Counted from the first letter of the stretch, positions 12,346-24,528 are shown. The stretch is DNA of 64,000 nt from Sclerodactyla briareus (GCA_026419785.1 JAODTK010005840.1:78405-142404); one strand, 5' to 3'. Notes: generated by a model from the letters alone, not told the origin. A program made the numbers and translations.

Positions 12346-13420
12346 TAATAATGATATCGTAATCAAGTGTTTACGCTAGGTTTCAAAATCCCTCCCAATA
12401 TCCCCCCCTCACAATTGTTCAAAGGGGATTTTGAAATCTGGGGTGTTCTCAGAAAATATATCAAGCAGTCTTTTGGTACCATGCATACCGCCGAACAGTG
12501 CCACATCGCCAGTTTTTAACAATAGGATCTGATGTGTTGGCTACAGGGGACAGCCTCCCTGCTGTTGGCCCAAGTTTGTCTGCCTGACTCCCTCTCTCCA
12601 ATCGACTTGCACTGCAAACTATTGCTACACTACACAAGTTACACTGATTTAGGCAGTGGGTACCTGGGGAAAACAATAATTCCAACCCCGCGGCCCTTCC
12701 ATTACATTCCTGTTTCCATCCGCAACATGACTGTACCCCGCAAGGGCAAATCCTTCCAGGGCAACATTCTCCTTCTGGCCATCGTGAAGTTCTTCCAGGC
12801 AAAATTGTATTGTGTGAATGAATAGAAAACGAAAATGATAATTTCAATGTTGGCTTCACTAATTCCCACAAGGTCGTCCAGCAGTACACCTAATCTACTG
12901 AACTTGCATGATTTGGTACAGGGACCACAACACTTAGCCTAAATCAGAAAAGTGGTTATCTGAAGACACCCTTGTCCAATAACATGATTCAATCTTTTGT
13001 GAGATGTGTTTGTACAACCATCTACATGCCTGTTTCACTCATATTTTATGATTTTAAAATGTTTCCAATTGCGATTCTAAAGTTATTTTGCAGTGACTTT
13101 GTCCCATTCCACCTGGTTAACATGGAATGTGTATAAAACATACCCAGTTCTACAAAATCATGTCAATCGACGTTACGGCTGTGTGGGCTGAAAATAGTGT
13201 TCTGGCAGTGTAACAATTCTGACACACAATATATGAGGATGCGCATACACTGTGCCTCTGCAGTACGCGAGATCGGACTGGTTGCAGAGATGCAAAATTT
13301 ACTATCCTTTGGTGGAAACGCATAAGGACATTTCCCCCACATAATACTTACTTTTATATAAAAGTATTTTTTTCCCCTGCACTTCAGCGTGAACATTAAT
13401 CGTAATGCACAGTTCACTAG
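12346..13420. other. No gene recognised
   Basis: Overlapping frames at 12,461-12,889 (-) and 12,532-12,825 (+) are the longest here. Neither resembles a known family, and their amino acid composition is not gene-like. No repeat structure was identified. Confidence 0.4.
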
Positions 13421-13421
13421 G

Positions 13422-13765
13422 GGGTCTGGGTACACGTGGGGCCGGGCATTTATTGTACTTAATTAATCTTTCAAACTTTTCATTATGAGACTACGGTCAT
13501 TATCGCTACATTTTCTGACTGGCGAGTGTCCCCTGTCAGTGTCGCGGCCGATGTTGGAGGTCTTTCGCAGAAGCCCATTTTCCTTTTCCGCAAATTTTAG
13601 TTGCAAACTGCTAGTTCACTCAGGTTGTGACCCGGGCGACATGGCAATGGAAATACCTGCACCCCTAGTGCATACTCCAACAATGACCAGGCTCTACAAA
13701 ATCTTCGGGGACCGATGGGTAAAAATTGCCCAGCGCCCGCTTATTTCTGTCCCTGGTTTAACAGT
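13422..13765 (+). repeat. Interspersed repeat family G, copy 1
   Basis: About 340 bp match 22,440-22,745 in the same orientation. Shared phrases are ACACGTGGGGCCGGGCATT-like sequence, GATGTTGGAGGTCTTT, ACATGGCAATGGAAATACCT, AACAATGACCAGGC and GCCCAGCGCCCGCT. The open frame of 121 codons here is not kept in the second copy, which argues against coding function. Confidence 0.7.
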
Positions 13766-13799
13766 ATTGTGCGCCTACCTTTTGATGGAAGTTGCTCGA

Positions 13800-14075
13800 C
13801 GCGCCCTCTATCTAGGCTTGCCTAGGCCTATTTGCGATAGCCTAGGCTAGGCCTATATCATGGTACTTAGAGCCAAATTCACTGGCGTAAGCTAGTAGCT
13901 TTTAGTGTTCTGTGTAGGTAATTGTAGTTATTAGTTAACGACTTATTACGTGTATAAGCTAGGGCATAACCCTTTTAACGTTCTAATTAGGCCAGCGTAG
14001 GCCTAATCTAAGCTAGGCCTAGGCTAGGCCACTAGGGCTAGGCCTACGTCACATCTGCCGAAAAAAGAAATAGGC
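13800..14075. repeat. CTAGGC/AGGCCT motif cluster
   Basis: Short self-complementary words (CTAGGC, TAGGCCTA, AGGCCTAGGCTAGGCC) recur many times in about 275 bp. A further example lies at 14,711. Such clusters are common in deuterostome invertebrate genomes. The function is unknown; it may be a decayed simple repeat. Confidence 0.6.
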
Positions 14076-14079
14076 CCTA

Positions 14080-15430
14080 GCCTATACAGCAAATCATAGG
14101 AGAGTTCAACGCGAATGCATTATGTGAAAATACATGATTTATTTATACTGCAAATAGAGAAAGTTCTCGAGTCGGATAGTTTATTTTCTCTTCATTTTAA
14201 CGATCCTTCGTTCGAACTCGAAAGATTTTTGTTATTCCATCCTCGTCCAACCCTTGCGATGGTTGCCAGTTTGGCATATCCGGATCCAGAAACTCACAAA
14301 ATCTGCTCTTTGAGTTGAGCAGAACTAGTCATATAAACTTCATAATATCACGTCACTCATGTCTTCATATATCTCTTCATCCACCATGAGAGTTTCCGTC
14401 TTCATGTCAAGGTAAGTGGGGGGCAGCACTAATTCCCAGTGTTCATGAAACGATAATCTAGCAGCCCCGGGTGAGATCGACCTTTCACAATCCTGACAAC
14501 ACCTGCCAACATGCCTATCTCAGACCTCTCATTTCCATGATTTTCATAAGAAACATGCTATTTTGAGCATGTGTATCCACTAACAAAGCCTGAATGTTAG
14601 CAAAACACGGTAAAATACAGTCCTGTGCGTTACTTAATGCCCACCTGCAGAAATCACAAATTCATTGCATCGACCAATTTAATCACCAAGTTCTGTTTCT
14701 CTTGTACAGTGCTAGGCTAGGCCTACTTCACTGTGCAGTGTCGGCCCCATTAGCCTTTTTCGCAAATAGCATAGTTGCCGTGCACCGTGACATAGTTTTG
14801 ATGCCTGCTGGGGATACTTATTGGAAATTCTGTAAATTCCATTTATCCTTCTCATTCTTTTCTCCGTGCATTAACTTTGTGTTAGCGTTTTAAACGTTAG
14901 AACCGATCTTACTTTGAAAGGCTTGGTCTGTCAGGAAAAAAAATTCTCTTCAAACTAGAATACGCTAGGCAATGACATTGTGGTAATAATTAATAAAACC
15001 CCATGTGTACCCAAAGACTATCATATAGACAAACATGGCAAAACTTCTTTCATATGGGGCCTTTGTTTTAGCACTAAGCTCAATCACCCAGTCTGACCAA
15101 AACAATGGAGCAAGCCAGTAAAGATTAAAATCACATTTCTCTCATTGTTGGGTGTATTGCCACCAAATCCTTATAGTTTGTTCTTGTTATTCTATTCACA
15201 TAAAATTTGAAAATTCTGATCCAATCCGATTTTTGATTCCTTCACACAAGTCAGAGGAATCTATTCAGTCAATGACAGTTGTGTGTGTATGTAGGCCCTT
15301 TGTGTGTATGGCAACGCTGGCTTGTAAACTGCCTAACTCCAGGTCGGTCTATGCGCTAACCAATGCTAAAAACTTTACATTACACAGCATTGCGCAGCTA
15401 TTGTTGACTTTTGTAGGAAAAATCCCATTG
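14080..15430. other. No gene recognised
   Basis: The frames at 14,594-14,893 and 15,152-15,472 (+) are near chance length and lack known motifs. No structure beyond AT-rich sequence was noticed. Confidence 0.4.
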
Positions 15431-17620
15431 ACTTTAGTATGTGGAATTTGGTGTTTTCTTAATTACGTGTGAGGTTCTTTTTGTTTTGGGCCGCCTCTCG
15501 TGGAGGAAAAGGCTTAGCCTCAAATTTTTTGGAGGGAGGTGGAGACACCATTAGCTCTATCCCCCAGTACTATCCACTTGTACACCGAGCCATATGGCAC
15601 GAGGAGGGTGCCTCCGAAGAGTGCCTGTTGTGCAAAAATTCCTCGCCTTGACGTTAGTGGTGTAGTACTGTGAGGTGCTTTTCATTTTTGTCCCCCCCCG
15701 TCACAAAGGCCCCAGCCCACTGATTCTTCCAGAGACGGAATACGCTACTTAGACTCTATAACCATGGTACCATCCCCACGTCGTTGGACGCACGGTGCAC
15801 CGGGCGAGTGCCCTAAAAAGTGCTATTTGTGCAAAGATGCTCCATAGCGCTAACCCATGTAATAAACCCGAATCTTTACACAGTCAGTGCGCAGCTAGTG
15901 GTGTTTGACTGTGGTAAGAAAAATCCTATTGACTTAGTGTGTGGATTTGGCATTTTACCTGTGGAGGTGCGTTTTGTTTGAAGCCCCTCTTCGGTGACAG
16001 GAGGGCTCAGCCTCAATATTTTTTAAGGGAAGGGGGAAGACACGCTTAGCTTCATACCCCAGTACCATCCACTCGTGGCACCGACACCAAGATGGCGAAA
16101 GAAGGGCGCTCTGAAATTACCTGTGGGGTGCTTTTCGTTTTTTGCCCCCTCCCCGTCACAAACCGCCGCAGCCCACTGATTCTCCCAGAGGACCAAAGAC
16201 GCTACTTAGCTATATACCATGGTACCATCCCTCACGTCCTTGGATGCCACAGTGGCAAAAGCCGGAGAGTGCCCTAAAAATGCTATTTGGTGCAAAATGC
16301 CCCCATGGACGTAGTGTTGGATTGTCGTAGAAGAAGTTTGCAGCAAATTGCACTTTAGGGCAGTCTCTCCTGGCGGCCATGCCTCTTGGCATGGAAACAG
16401 ATGTGCGGACGGTACCATGATATAAGCTAAGGAGCTTCATATCGCCTCTGAGAGAATCAGTGGGCTGAGCCACTCCCGTGGAGCAAAAAAAAATGCACCG
16501 CACATGTAAAATCACGCACAATGTCCATGGTAAAATTTGGCTCAACAGGCACTTTTTTGAGCGCCCTCCTGTGCCATCCGGCGTGGTTGTACGAGTCGAT
16601 AGTACTGGGAATAGAGCTAAGGTGTCTTCCCCACCCCCTACATTTTTTGGGGGGGTTAGCCCTTCCGTCACCGCGAGGGGTCCAAAAACAAAAAGCAACC
16701 TCACAGGAAAACGCAAATTTCTACACACTAACGTCAAAGGATTTTTTTTCCTACCCCAGTCATGGGAGCATCTTCGCACAAATAGCCTTTTAGGGCACTC
16801 CCGGTGCCACAGTGGCGTTCAAGGACGTGGGGATGGTACCATGGTATAAAGCCAATAGCCTATTCCCGTCTCTGGAAGAATCCGTGGGCTGATGGGGCCT
16901 TTTGTACGGGAGGGGGTCAAAGATACGAAAATCACCTCACATGTAACTTACACCTAATTCACTGGGAGAATTTTTGGCACAATGGCACTTTTCTTTAGGG
17001 CGCTCTCCCGGTGTCCACCGTGGCATTCAAGCAGTGGGATGATACCATGGTATTAAGCTAAGTAGCGTCTTTTTTGTATCCGAGGAGTCAGTGGGCTAGA
17101 GTGTTTGGTGACGGTAAGGGGGAAAAAAAACGAAGAAGGCACCTCACCGGTAGTTTAGCACAACAAAGTCAATGGGAGAATTTTTTGCACATTAACCTCA
17201 CTTTTCGGAGCGCCCTCCTCGCGCCAATTTGGCGTGGGTGTCACAAGTGGATGGTACTGTGTTAAAGCTAGGGTTGTCTTCCCCCTCTCCTATAAAATCT
17301 TGAGGCTTAGGAGTGGTCTCCAGGCACCAAACGCTACCTCACAACTGGTAACTGCCACATTCCATCCACACCCCAAGCCATGGGATTTTTCCTACACAAA
17401 GTCAATGGGAAGTCATTTTGCACAATAGCACTATTTAGGGCAATTCCCGGCGCCATCTTGGCGTCAAAGCGCGTCGGGATGGTACAATGATGTAAAGCTA
17501 AGCTTAGGCCTCTTCGGCTCTGAGAGATCGTGGGCTGAGCCATCCTGTGACAGGAGGAGCCAAAAACAAAGGCACCTCAAAGGTAATTTACACACTAAGT
17601 CAATGCGAGCAAATTCCCAC
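15430..17620. repeat. Head-to-head inverted array of ~200-bp units
   Basis: Two related units alternate. Type A carries CAGCCCACTGATTCT and ACCATGGTACCATCC; type B carries CCCCAGTACCATCCACTCG or similar. Left of about 16,320 they read forward (B near 15,554, A near 15,755, B near 16,050, A near 16,207). Right of it the same phrases are reverse-complemented (A near 16,409, B near 16,593, A near 16,823 and 17,030, B near 17,245, A near 17,470). At the axis, CGTAGTGTTGGATTGTCGTAG is flanked by inverted copies of GGAGAGTGCCCTAAA. All frames within it are repeat-derived. Confidence 0.8.
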
Positions 17621-17689
17621 ACCAGGCAATAAGCAGTTTTGGACTTCGGGTTTAACCCTCCGTAAGCGCTATAGACCTTCTCTGCTAAC

Positions 17690-18690
17690 TTGACGCCACC
17701 TGGATGAATGAAGCTCATACTTGTATGTGTGTTTCCCCAATGATGATTACATGGACCCATTGTTTATGGGGTTAGGTCAAGGTCAACATAGTCAAAAGTT
17801 TGGGAGCCTTGTAAAAATGTTAGCCTAAGTCCAGAGGGTTGGTCTGATCAAGTTGAAATCTGGTGTTGCTTATGGGAGTACAGGAACCCTATTGCTTTTG
17901 TTTTAGGTCAGGTGAATTTTGGTCAAAAATAGGAAAGTTATGAAAACATGACATATTGTTGGCTCACTTTTTGGCTTGTAACACGATAACTCTACCCCAC
18001 CTCTGAAGATGAAAGCTCATACTTGGTATGTGTGTTCCCCATGATGAGTACATGGACCCAATTGTTTTTTTGGGGTTAGGTCAGAGGCAACATAGGTCAA
18101 AGTTTGGGCGCCTTGTAAAAATGTTAGCCTAAGTCCAGAATGGGTTTGTCTGATCAAGTTGAAATCTGGTGTTGCTTATTATGGGAAGTACAGGGACCCT
18201 ATGGCTTTTGGTTTAGGTCAGGGGTAATTTGGTCAAAAATAGGAAATGTGACAATCAATATTTTGGCCAATTTTGGCTTGTAAACAATAACTTTACCCCA
18301 ACCTGGATTGATGGAGGTCATACTTGGTATTGTGTTCCCCAGATGAGTAGCATGGACCCTATTGTTTTGGAGTCCAGGTCCAGAGGTCAAGTCTGAAAAC
18401 CTTGTAAAACAGATAAGTCCAGAATGGTTGGTCCTGATCAAGTGAAATTCGATTATGGCTTTCTTACGGAGAGTACAGGAAGCCCTATTGTTTTTGACTT
18501 AGTCGGAGGTGAATTCTGCCTGGTCAAAAATGAAAAACTGTGAAAAGTCATATTTTGGCCAATTTTGCTTGTAAACGTGATATCTCACAACCCCCCTGGA
18601 TGATGCAGCGCATCTTATGATTTCCCATGATGAGTACATGAACCCATTGTTTTGGGGTCAGGTCAGAGTTCGTTTGCGGTCACCAAGGTC
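17690..18690 (+). repeat. Tandem array, ~300-bp period, 3-4 copies
   Basis: The phrases GCTCATACTTG, ATGAGTACATGGACCC, GGGTTAGGTCA, AGTCCAGA(A)TGG and TGATCAAGTTGAAATC recur about every 300 bp, starting near 17,700, 18,000, 18,300 and 18,590. The last copy is partial and degraded. Differences between copies are mainly single-base indels. Confidence 0.8.
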
Positions 18691-18699
18691 AGAGTTTTT

Positions 18700-19575
18700 G
18701 GAAACTTTGAAATTCAGTGTGTCGCTTCCTTATCAGAGTATAGGAGGTCCCGATTGGTTGGTTGGAAAAAATGGGAAAATTTGTCATATGTTATGTTGTC
18801 CCCTCATGAGCTGGTGGTGGCAATATCCCATTTGTCCTTTGCGTCTGGCTATAGGTTGTCAGAAAAGTCAAGGAAAAACTAAGCCCTTCTGGCTTTCTGG
18901 TTCTTACTCAGTAGCCATATCAAGCATTCCATTTTGGTTTTTGGCTCGATATTGGGGGTCACTAAAAAACGTGGGCACACAATACAATATGTGAGTAACC
19001 ATGAGCGCGCCATACATGTACGGAGAAGTTAACCGGACCACGAATTGGCAATTCTTCATAATATATGTTCAAAGGATGTGCCAGAAAGTCTGAGTACCAC
19101 GGGTGAAACCGGTCACAACGGGCATTGGAAACTCGAAAACTACCATTGGTATGTAATTTATAATAGAAACGAGATAGTGCCGGTTTCGGTAAATTTGGCT
19201 AATTTGGCATGAGTGCCGGGTAAATGCTTGAGTGCCGGCATTAACCACCCGGTGCCAGCTCGCTTGTGGCACACCCTGTGGTTAGCTAGCTGCGTTCGGA
19301 CTGGCTTTGTAAAAGATACATCGGCGTATGTCCAGGACTCTGAAAGATCTAATCAATGGTTCCTTTTCAATGATAATAACAGTAAATACATGTAACGTGC
19401 AAGTAGCCAGTGTTAATAGGGATTCATTGGGATTCTTTTTGCTTGTCCGGACTTTTGTTGTGTATTTTTGTACGTTTGTATATATTTGATGGATCAAATA
19501 CTATGGAATGAATGGGTTAGGCATTAGGAGGACTTGCTCATAATTGTGACAATTGTTGCAGGGGGCAATAAAATT
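18700..19575. other. No gene recognised
   Basis: The first ~100 bp are degenerate continuations of the upstream tandem array. A GCCGGGTAAATGCTTGAGTGCCGG segment near 19,215 contains short inverted words. No coding signal is seen. Confidence 0.35.
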
Positions 19576-19577
19576 GG

Positions 19578-19865
19578 GAGCAGGGACAAAAATAAGGTCT
19601 CTTGGACTGGTCTCCTATGTGGTCCCAAAAGTAGAGTCCGGTCAATCAAGATCAGAGGGGAACTGGCTCTATTTTGGGGAATCCGGGCACAACTAATGGC
19701 CTATGTAGGCTGCTACTCTGCCAGTTGTTTAGTTTATCTTCGCTGCTGCGAAACTTCCAACCAACCTGCTCGAGGAGCGAGTTACGTGATACGTTGTGCG
19801 CAGCGGTAGCTGTCTCGAACGAGCCGAAAGTATGTCGAAGATATCCATTCATATCGTAGGCACAG
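19578..19865 (+). repeat. Interspersed repeat family D, copy 2 (compact)
   Basis: This copy matches 11,840-12,345 at both ends but without the ~230-bp middle segment. It contains AATAAGGTCTCTTGGAC, CCGGTCAATCAAGATCAGAG, CTCGAGGAGCGAGTTACG and GGTAGCTGTCTC. Confidence 0.65.
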
Positions 19866-21340
19866 TACATCGGTGAGTTTGTTTTAGTGGTGCGCAGTAC
19901 CTATATTTCTTGGAACCATACTAGTCTAACGCATGCCCTGGCAACCGTTATTGGTGCTGTAAGGTATTCCCGCTTGCCTAAAATACTGCCACGATTCATT
20001 ATACTACATATTGCATATTGCAGGCTCACGTATGGCGCATCTATTTTCACAATGTCTTCTTTCCATAATATTTTTTCATGTAAAAAAATTGTGCCAAAAA
20101 AATTATTTTGTGTATCAAATGAATGTTAATATTTCTTCGTTTGTATCGATAGTTGAACAGAATTTATGACAACGTACGGTATGGCAAACAGCACATGCAT
20201 GTGACCTCTGTCGTGCTGGTAGTATATACTAGTATGCAGCAGAAATACAGGTAGTACAACTATCTAATTCTCCATACATCTGGTAGCCCCCTGCCGAAAC
20301 AGGTCTGCAGTGCAATTACCAATAAGCCTTAACTTAACTGTGATTCTTTTATCAAGAAAACCGAAGCAGGCGCGATCTTGAATTTGTCGTGAATGCCACC
20401 AAATCAATGCTAAACCGTCATGTATAATTGTTTTATTAATCCCCCATTGTCTAATTAATCACGTTTGTTCATTTATAGAATTGTAGGCTTAGTTGCTAAC
20501 ACGAATTTGTTGGCAGTATTGCTGTTCTCGACGATTGTAAATAATCCCCACTCTTAACCACAGAGTCATATGGAAAATCTATTGAAGTTAAGTTGTGCGA
20601 TAGGGTCCGTTGCTGGTCATCAGTCCTCCGTAGAATTTGGTATCGTTGTTTAGCGCGCAGTGGGAAGTGGAGCACATTTGAATGCTCGTGAACGTATAGG
20701 TGATGACCAGTGTTCCAAGCAGACGCTTATATTTAAAAGAGGGCAACAGCAATTGGTCAATGAGCTCGCAACAAACATTAGGCTACAGCTTTGTATGTTA
20801 TGTTTCGGGGAAGCTGCGATGTTTGCAAAACGGCTGGTTATTCTGAAATATGCCAATACACAGCTACTGCAACACACGTGGGGCAGTTTCAACTTCAATT
20901 TTAACAGATTGCAATAAAGTTGTATGCGGCGGCTGAATCAACACAAACTACAACAAAGTACAGGGCTTGCCTTAACAATTTTGTTCTCACTCGCCATCGG
21001 GTAGAACATCTTAAGCTTTTGGTAGCCCGCATGTCCTGTTCAGTAGCCCTGCAACAAGTGTGTTTAATTAATGTTTATTGGATTTCCTCAAAATATTCCT
21101 CAACTCGCCAAAACGGTGCCTACGAAGATGTGTGTTTACTCAGCCCGCGCCATTTCACTAGCATTTGGCCGGCGGGCGAGTGCTTATTATGGCAAATGAT
21201 ACTTACGCTTTACCCACTAACGTTGGCAGTATCACCCACCTACTAACCGCAGGGATCTGGCATATTCTTGTATCTTGTGCCGGCAAACCCCTTCAATTCA
21301 CCGTTCATTGCCAGCCTTCACGTGAACGTCGCAGAAACGG
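19866..21340. other. No gene firmly recognised; possible upstream part of recombinase element
   Basis: Frames at 20,660-20,917 and 20,920-21,246 (+) lie just upstream of the tyrosine-recombinase segment and could be its decayed N-terminal part. A phrase AESTQTTTKYRAC near 20,933 faintly resembles the N-terminal SAM-like region of such enzymes. No reverse-transcriptase or RNase H motif could be read, so this remains open. Confidence 0.3.
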
Positions 21341-21349
21341 ATCGAAAGA

Positions 21350-22039
21350 GCTGACTAAGTCCTTCAGGTTCTGTCGAATTCTCCTTACGAGCTTCTTCAT
21401 AATGCTCCACTGGACTTGTTGAAACACAAGACGCGTTTCCTGATATCATTCAGCTTCAGCCCATCGACGCAGCTGTCTACAAACGGCCCCTAACAACGAA
21501 GCCAGGAGTTTCTTAAGATAGATATCCCAATGTGCACTGATTACTACCAGACTCACAGTTCCTGCCTGGCTGGAAATCAGTCACCGAGCTTCACCCCAGC
21601 AGAGATTTTTTTGTTTTCCCAGCAATGCAGTCCATCTCGCAATTAGGAGAGGAAATAAGCTGGTTTGCCCGGGGGAGAGCCCTACAATGGTATCGAGAGA
21701 GAACAAGTGCAGTGAGAGACTCAGAGAAGCCCTTCCTTTTTTTCCGAGGCAGTTTATTCGCCAGCTTCGAGAGTACTTATCACGATGGATTGTAAGCTTG
21801 ATTAAGCCACACGCTGCCCAGGAGGGGCCAGTGAGAGCTCACGATTTGAGAAGCCGTGCTACTTCTAGGTTGGGTTTTCTAGCATACCATGGAGGATATC
21901 TTGAGGGCCGCAACGTGAAGACGCCACCTCTTTTGGTGTCCCACTAACTACCTCACGGACACCCTGACGGCCGAAGGGTCCTTCGCCAGAGCGGTGCTAT
22001 CACAACCTCGCCGCCGAGTGGCGAACCCCCCTCCATCTT
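21350..22039 (+). mobile_element. DIRS-type tyrosine recombinase (C-terminal part), frame-broken
   Basis: Across two or three frames the segment reads: ELLHNAPLDLLKHKTRFLIS then ASAHRRSCLQTA (about 21,385-21,480), matching the box with the first catalytic arginine (HRRS); CPGRALQWYRERTS (21,668-21,710) and EKPFLFFRG; SRWIVSLIK (21,780-21,806); VRAHDLRSRATS (about 21,830-21,865), which holds the H-x-x-R motif; GGYLEDILRAA (about 21,893); and an HYLTD context around 21,945 that would carry the nucleophilic tyrosine. The tail TLTAEGSFARAVL then reaches a stop near 22,037. This order is that of the recombinase of DIRS/Ngaro-type retroelements, which integrate as circles by site-specific recombination. 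Single-base indels break the frame. A Crypton-like DNA element is the alternative. Confidence 0.75.
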
Positions 22040-22112
22040 AAGCCCTGTCTCACGTCTGCAAACGTGGACACGTTTCAGACGTGCACAGGGCTTGAGATGG
22101 AGGGGGGTTCGC
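22021..22112. repeat. 92-bp near-perfect hairpin at the recombinase 3' end
   Basis: The left arm GCGAACCCCCCTCCATCTTA and its continuation to about 22,064 is the reverse complement of the right arm ending GATGGAGGGGGGTTCGC, with a loop of about 6 bases (GTGGAC) and only a few mismatches. It overlaps the inferred recombinase stop codon. DIRS-like elements carry terminal and internal complementary regions used to form circles, and this could be one. It could equally act as a transcript-end hairpin. Confidence 0.8.
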
Positions 22113-22439
22113 AACTCCCCTCCAATGGAATGACGGGGTTGACGGGGAATGACGGGGTTGCCGGCACCAAGCTACAAGAATGTGCCAGATCCCAGCGGCT
22201 TAGTAGGTAGGTGTACTGCAAACGTAGTGGTAAAAGGAGTAATTGCCTTAATTGGCATAACAGGGGGTTCTGGACATTTCGAGCCCTGAAGTAATAACAG
22301 CACTGGATTTTAATAATTTCAATGAGTACCGGGATTTGGTAGCCAATAGTAATTTCCGCCGGTATTGGTAATAGTAACTGCATTTGAACCGTCGGTACCA
22401 CGAGTAACCTGTGCTGCGGGTACTAATAGGTATACCCGC

Positions 22440-22745
22440 CCCCTAGTCTGTGTACACGTGGGCATTCATTATACAACTTTTTGTTATGGGACTACGCTCG
22501 TTGATCGGCCTAGATACTTTCGTGACTGTCTAGTCGTGTCACGGCTGATGTTGAGGTCTTTGCGGAAGCTCATTTTCCGCGAATAGTTTTTGTGTCAAAT
22601 ACTGCTAACTCACTCAGTTGTGACTGGACGACATGGCAATGAAATACCTGCACCTGGTAGTGCATACTTAAACAATGACCAGGCACTACATGACGGGACC
22701 AGTGGGTAAATATCGCCCAGCGCCCGCTCATTTTGGTCCCTGATT
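22440..22745 (+). repeat. Interspersed repeat family G, copy 2
   Basis: This matches 13,422-13,765, with shared phrases GTACACGTGGGCATTCATTA-like, GATGTTGAGGTCTTTG, ACATGGCAATGAAATACCTG and GCCCAGCGCCCGCTCATTT. It is more decayed than copy 1, with deletions. Confidence 0.7.
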
Positions 22746-22749
22746 GGGT

Positions 22750-24528
22750 TGTATGTGGCTGTGTGACTCCAGGGGTGAAAACGCATGGGTGGGGGGGCAC
22801 CCCAAAGATAATGGAAAGTCGATCCCTGAGCAACAAACGTCTGTCCCTTTTAGTAAGTGGGTCATGGGGGGGCAGGAAGGGGAGGCCGCCCCCTATACGG
22901 ATATAGGGGGCGTGAACGGGGCAGGAAGCTTAGGCAGCAGTTTCTGTATCACTCAGCACTGCTGATGATTCCACACAAGTTTTTAAACACTAATCTTCGT
23001 GCTCACAACCAAAATGGCTCTCATGGGCCACCGTCAACCACTCGTAACTGTTGTTCAATTTTCCTCCCGATAATTTACCCATTGTAGGTATGTCCCCGCC
23101 TTCGTCCCCGCTCTGCCTTTTACACGTAGTGTATTGTCCGCTTTTGTCCCTCTTTTAGTGACACCCCCACCCGATATGGGTTCCATGGCCTAGCCTGCAC
23201 TGTTCATCATGGTAGGCCTTGGTTCAGAGATCAGAAAAACGACCTGTTGAGATAGAAAAAATGTGCCCCATTTTGAGATGAAAAAATGAACTTCTCCAAT
23301 TTTTAATGTGAAGTAGAATACATCTCTAATCCCTGACACTAATCTAATTAATGGACAATTTAAGAGCCAGATTCTGTAACATGGAATTCAATCTGTACGG
23401 GGAGTTGGGGTGATAACTGATATTACACCACTCCGGATCCCATCCAAATGTTTTTTTATGGGCCTATCGGCCCATTATAAGAATCATCACAAATTCTATA
23501 TCCTTCACATTTTGTTGCACACAAGCTGTTGTTCAGATCAAAATACACCGCTATAAAAACAAAACGCGATGTATCCATTTTCCATGGATTTTTGTAACAA
23601 TCGCCTAAACCCAGTGCTAGTTTCATCAGCGATTGGTGCCTCCTTGGTTACCTTGGATCAGCTTTATTTCCCTGTGGAGGTTTGGCGTCTATATCATTAT
23701 GAATGGGAAATGGGATCACGTGTGCTGCATATGAAACGGGGTCCCTGTTGAGTTGATGGCCAACTATTCTGACTAATAGCGGCGAAAAGAGGCGATGTTT
23801 AGCCAAAGTATAGCGTTGGCATAGTTTGACGGGCAAGTTCTGGTGTGGTATTTGTGACTCACCCTGCCTCACTGTGTCATTGTGGCATGTGGCTCGGTGA
23901 TTTCTACAAACGCGGGAACACGGCGTGCCATTAATTACATGAATCGCTCTCGGCCAATCCTGTATGTGTCAATTGCGCCATATGGCGAGATCGGCCGTTC
24001 ATGCTCCGTGTTGGGCCCATTGTAGCCAGTGTTACGCGCGGTGTATGCCAGTTTAACGTGGCTACTGTGATGAAGATAGTCATATTAGACCACTATAAAT
24101 TTCTGGATACCACTCAAGAGTTCGAGGTATTTGAGGGAGGAGTTTGATAAGACATTGTAAGTGGAATTCAAGGTTAGTTGTTAATGCTTGTAAGCCAGAC
24201 TTTCACGGAAAAAGGGGACCATGGCGCGGAAAATGGCGATCTTGCGATGCGCGGAAAAAGCGGAATTGTGAAGTGGCCAAGCGGAGGAATTTTACATTTC
24301 AAAACGCGGATTCTTCCGGGCCCTGATCTTATCACACAATCTACCTGAAGGAGCCCTTTCCATGTGAATAACGGACTCGCTTCTCAGAAGGCACCAAGCT
24401 GGCTGCCTGCTCATGATGAACCTGATGATGTGAACTCGAACTTTTTTTCTTCATAGAAACCTGGTCAGGATACCTTATGGTAGTATGGGTCCTGTATCTA
24501 CATTGCCTCTCCTGTGATCGTTATTGAG
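22750..24528. other. No gene recognised
   Basis: No known protein motif is seen. A stretch at about 24,200-24,310 repeats the word GCGGAAAA several times (GGCGCGGAAAATGGCG, GCGCGGAAAAAGCGGAA), suggesting a decayed simple repeat. The missing first RPL22 exon and its promoter could lie here or further upstream, but no start codon with a matching donor could be chosen. Confidence 0.35.

Noticed and set aside
12461..12889. A 142-codon cysteine-rich frame on the - strand
   Set aside because: No known domain or cysteine spacing pattern, and an overlapping + strand frame of similar length; treated as chance.
13485..13850. A 121-codon frame in family G copy 1
   Set aside because: The frame is not preserved in copy 2 at 22,440-22,745, so it is unlikely to be coding.
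16210..16849. Long overlapping frames (up to 189 codons) on both strands
   Set aside because: They lie entirely in the inverted repeat array and are not conserved between units.
20660..20917. An 85-codon frame upstream of the recombinase
   Set aside because: It could belong to the same element, but no reverse transcriptase, RNase H or gag motif could be read.
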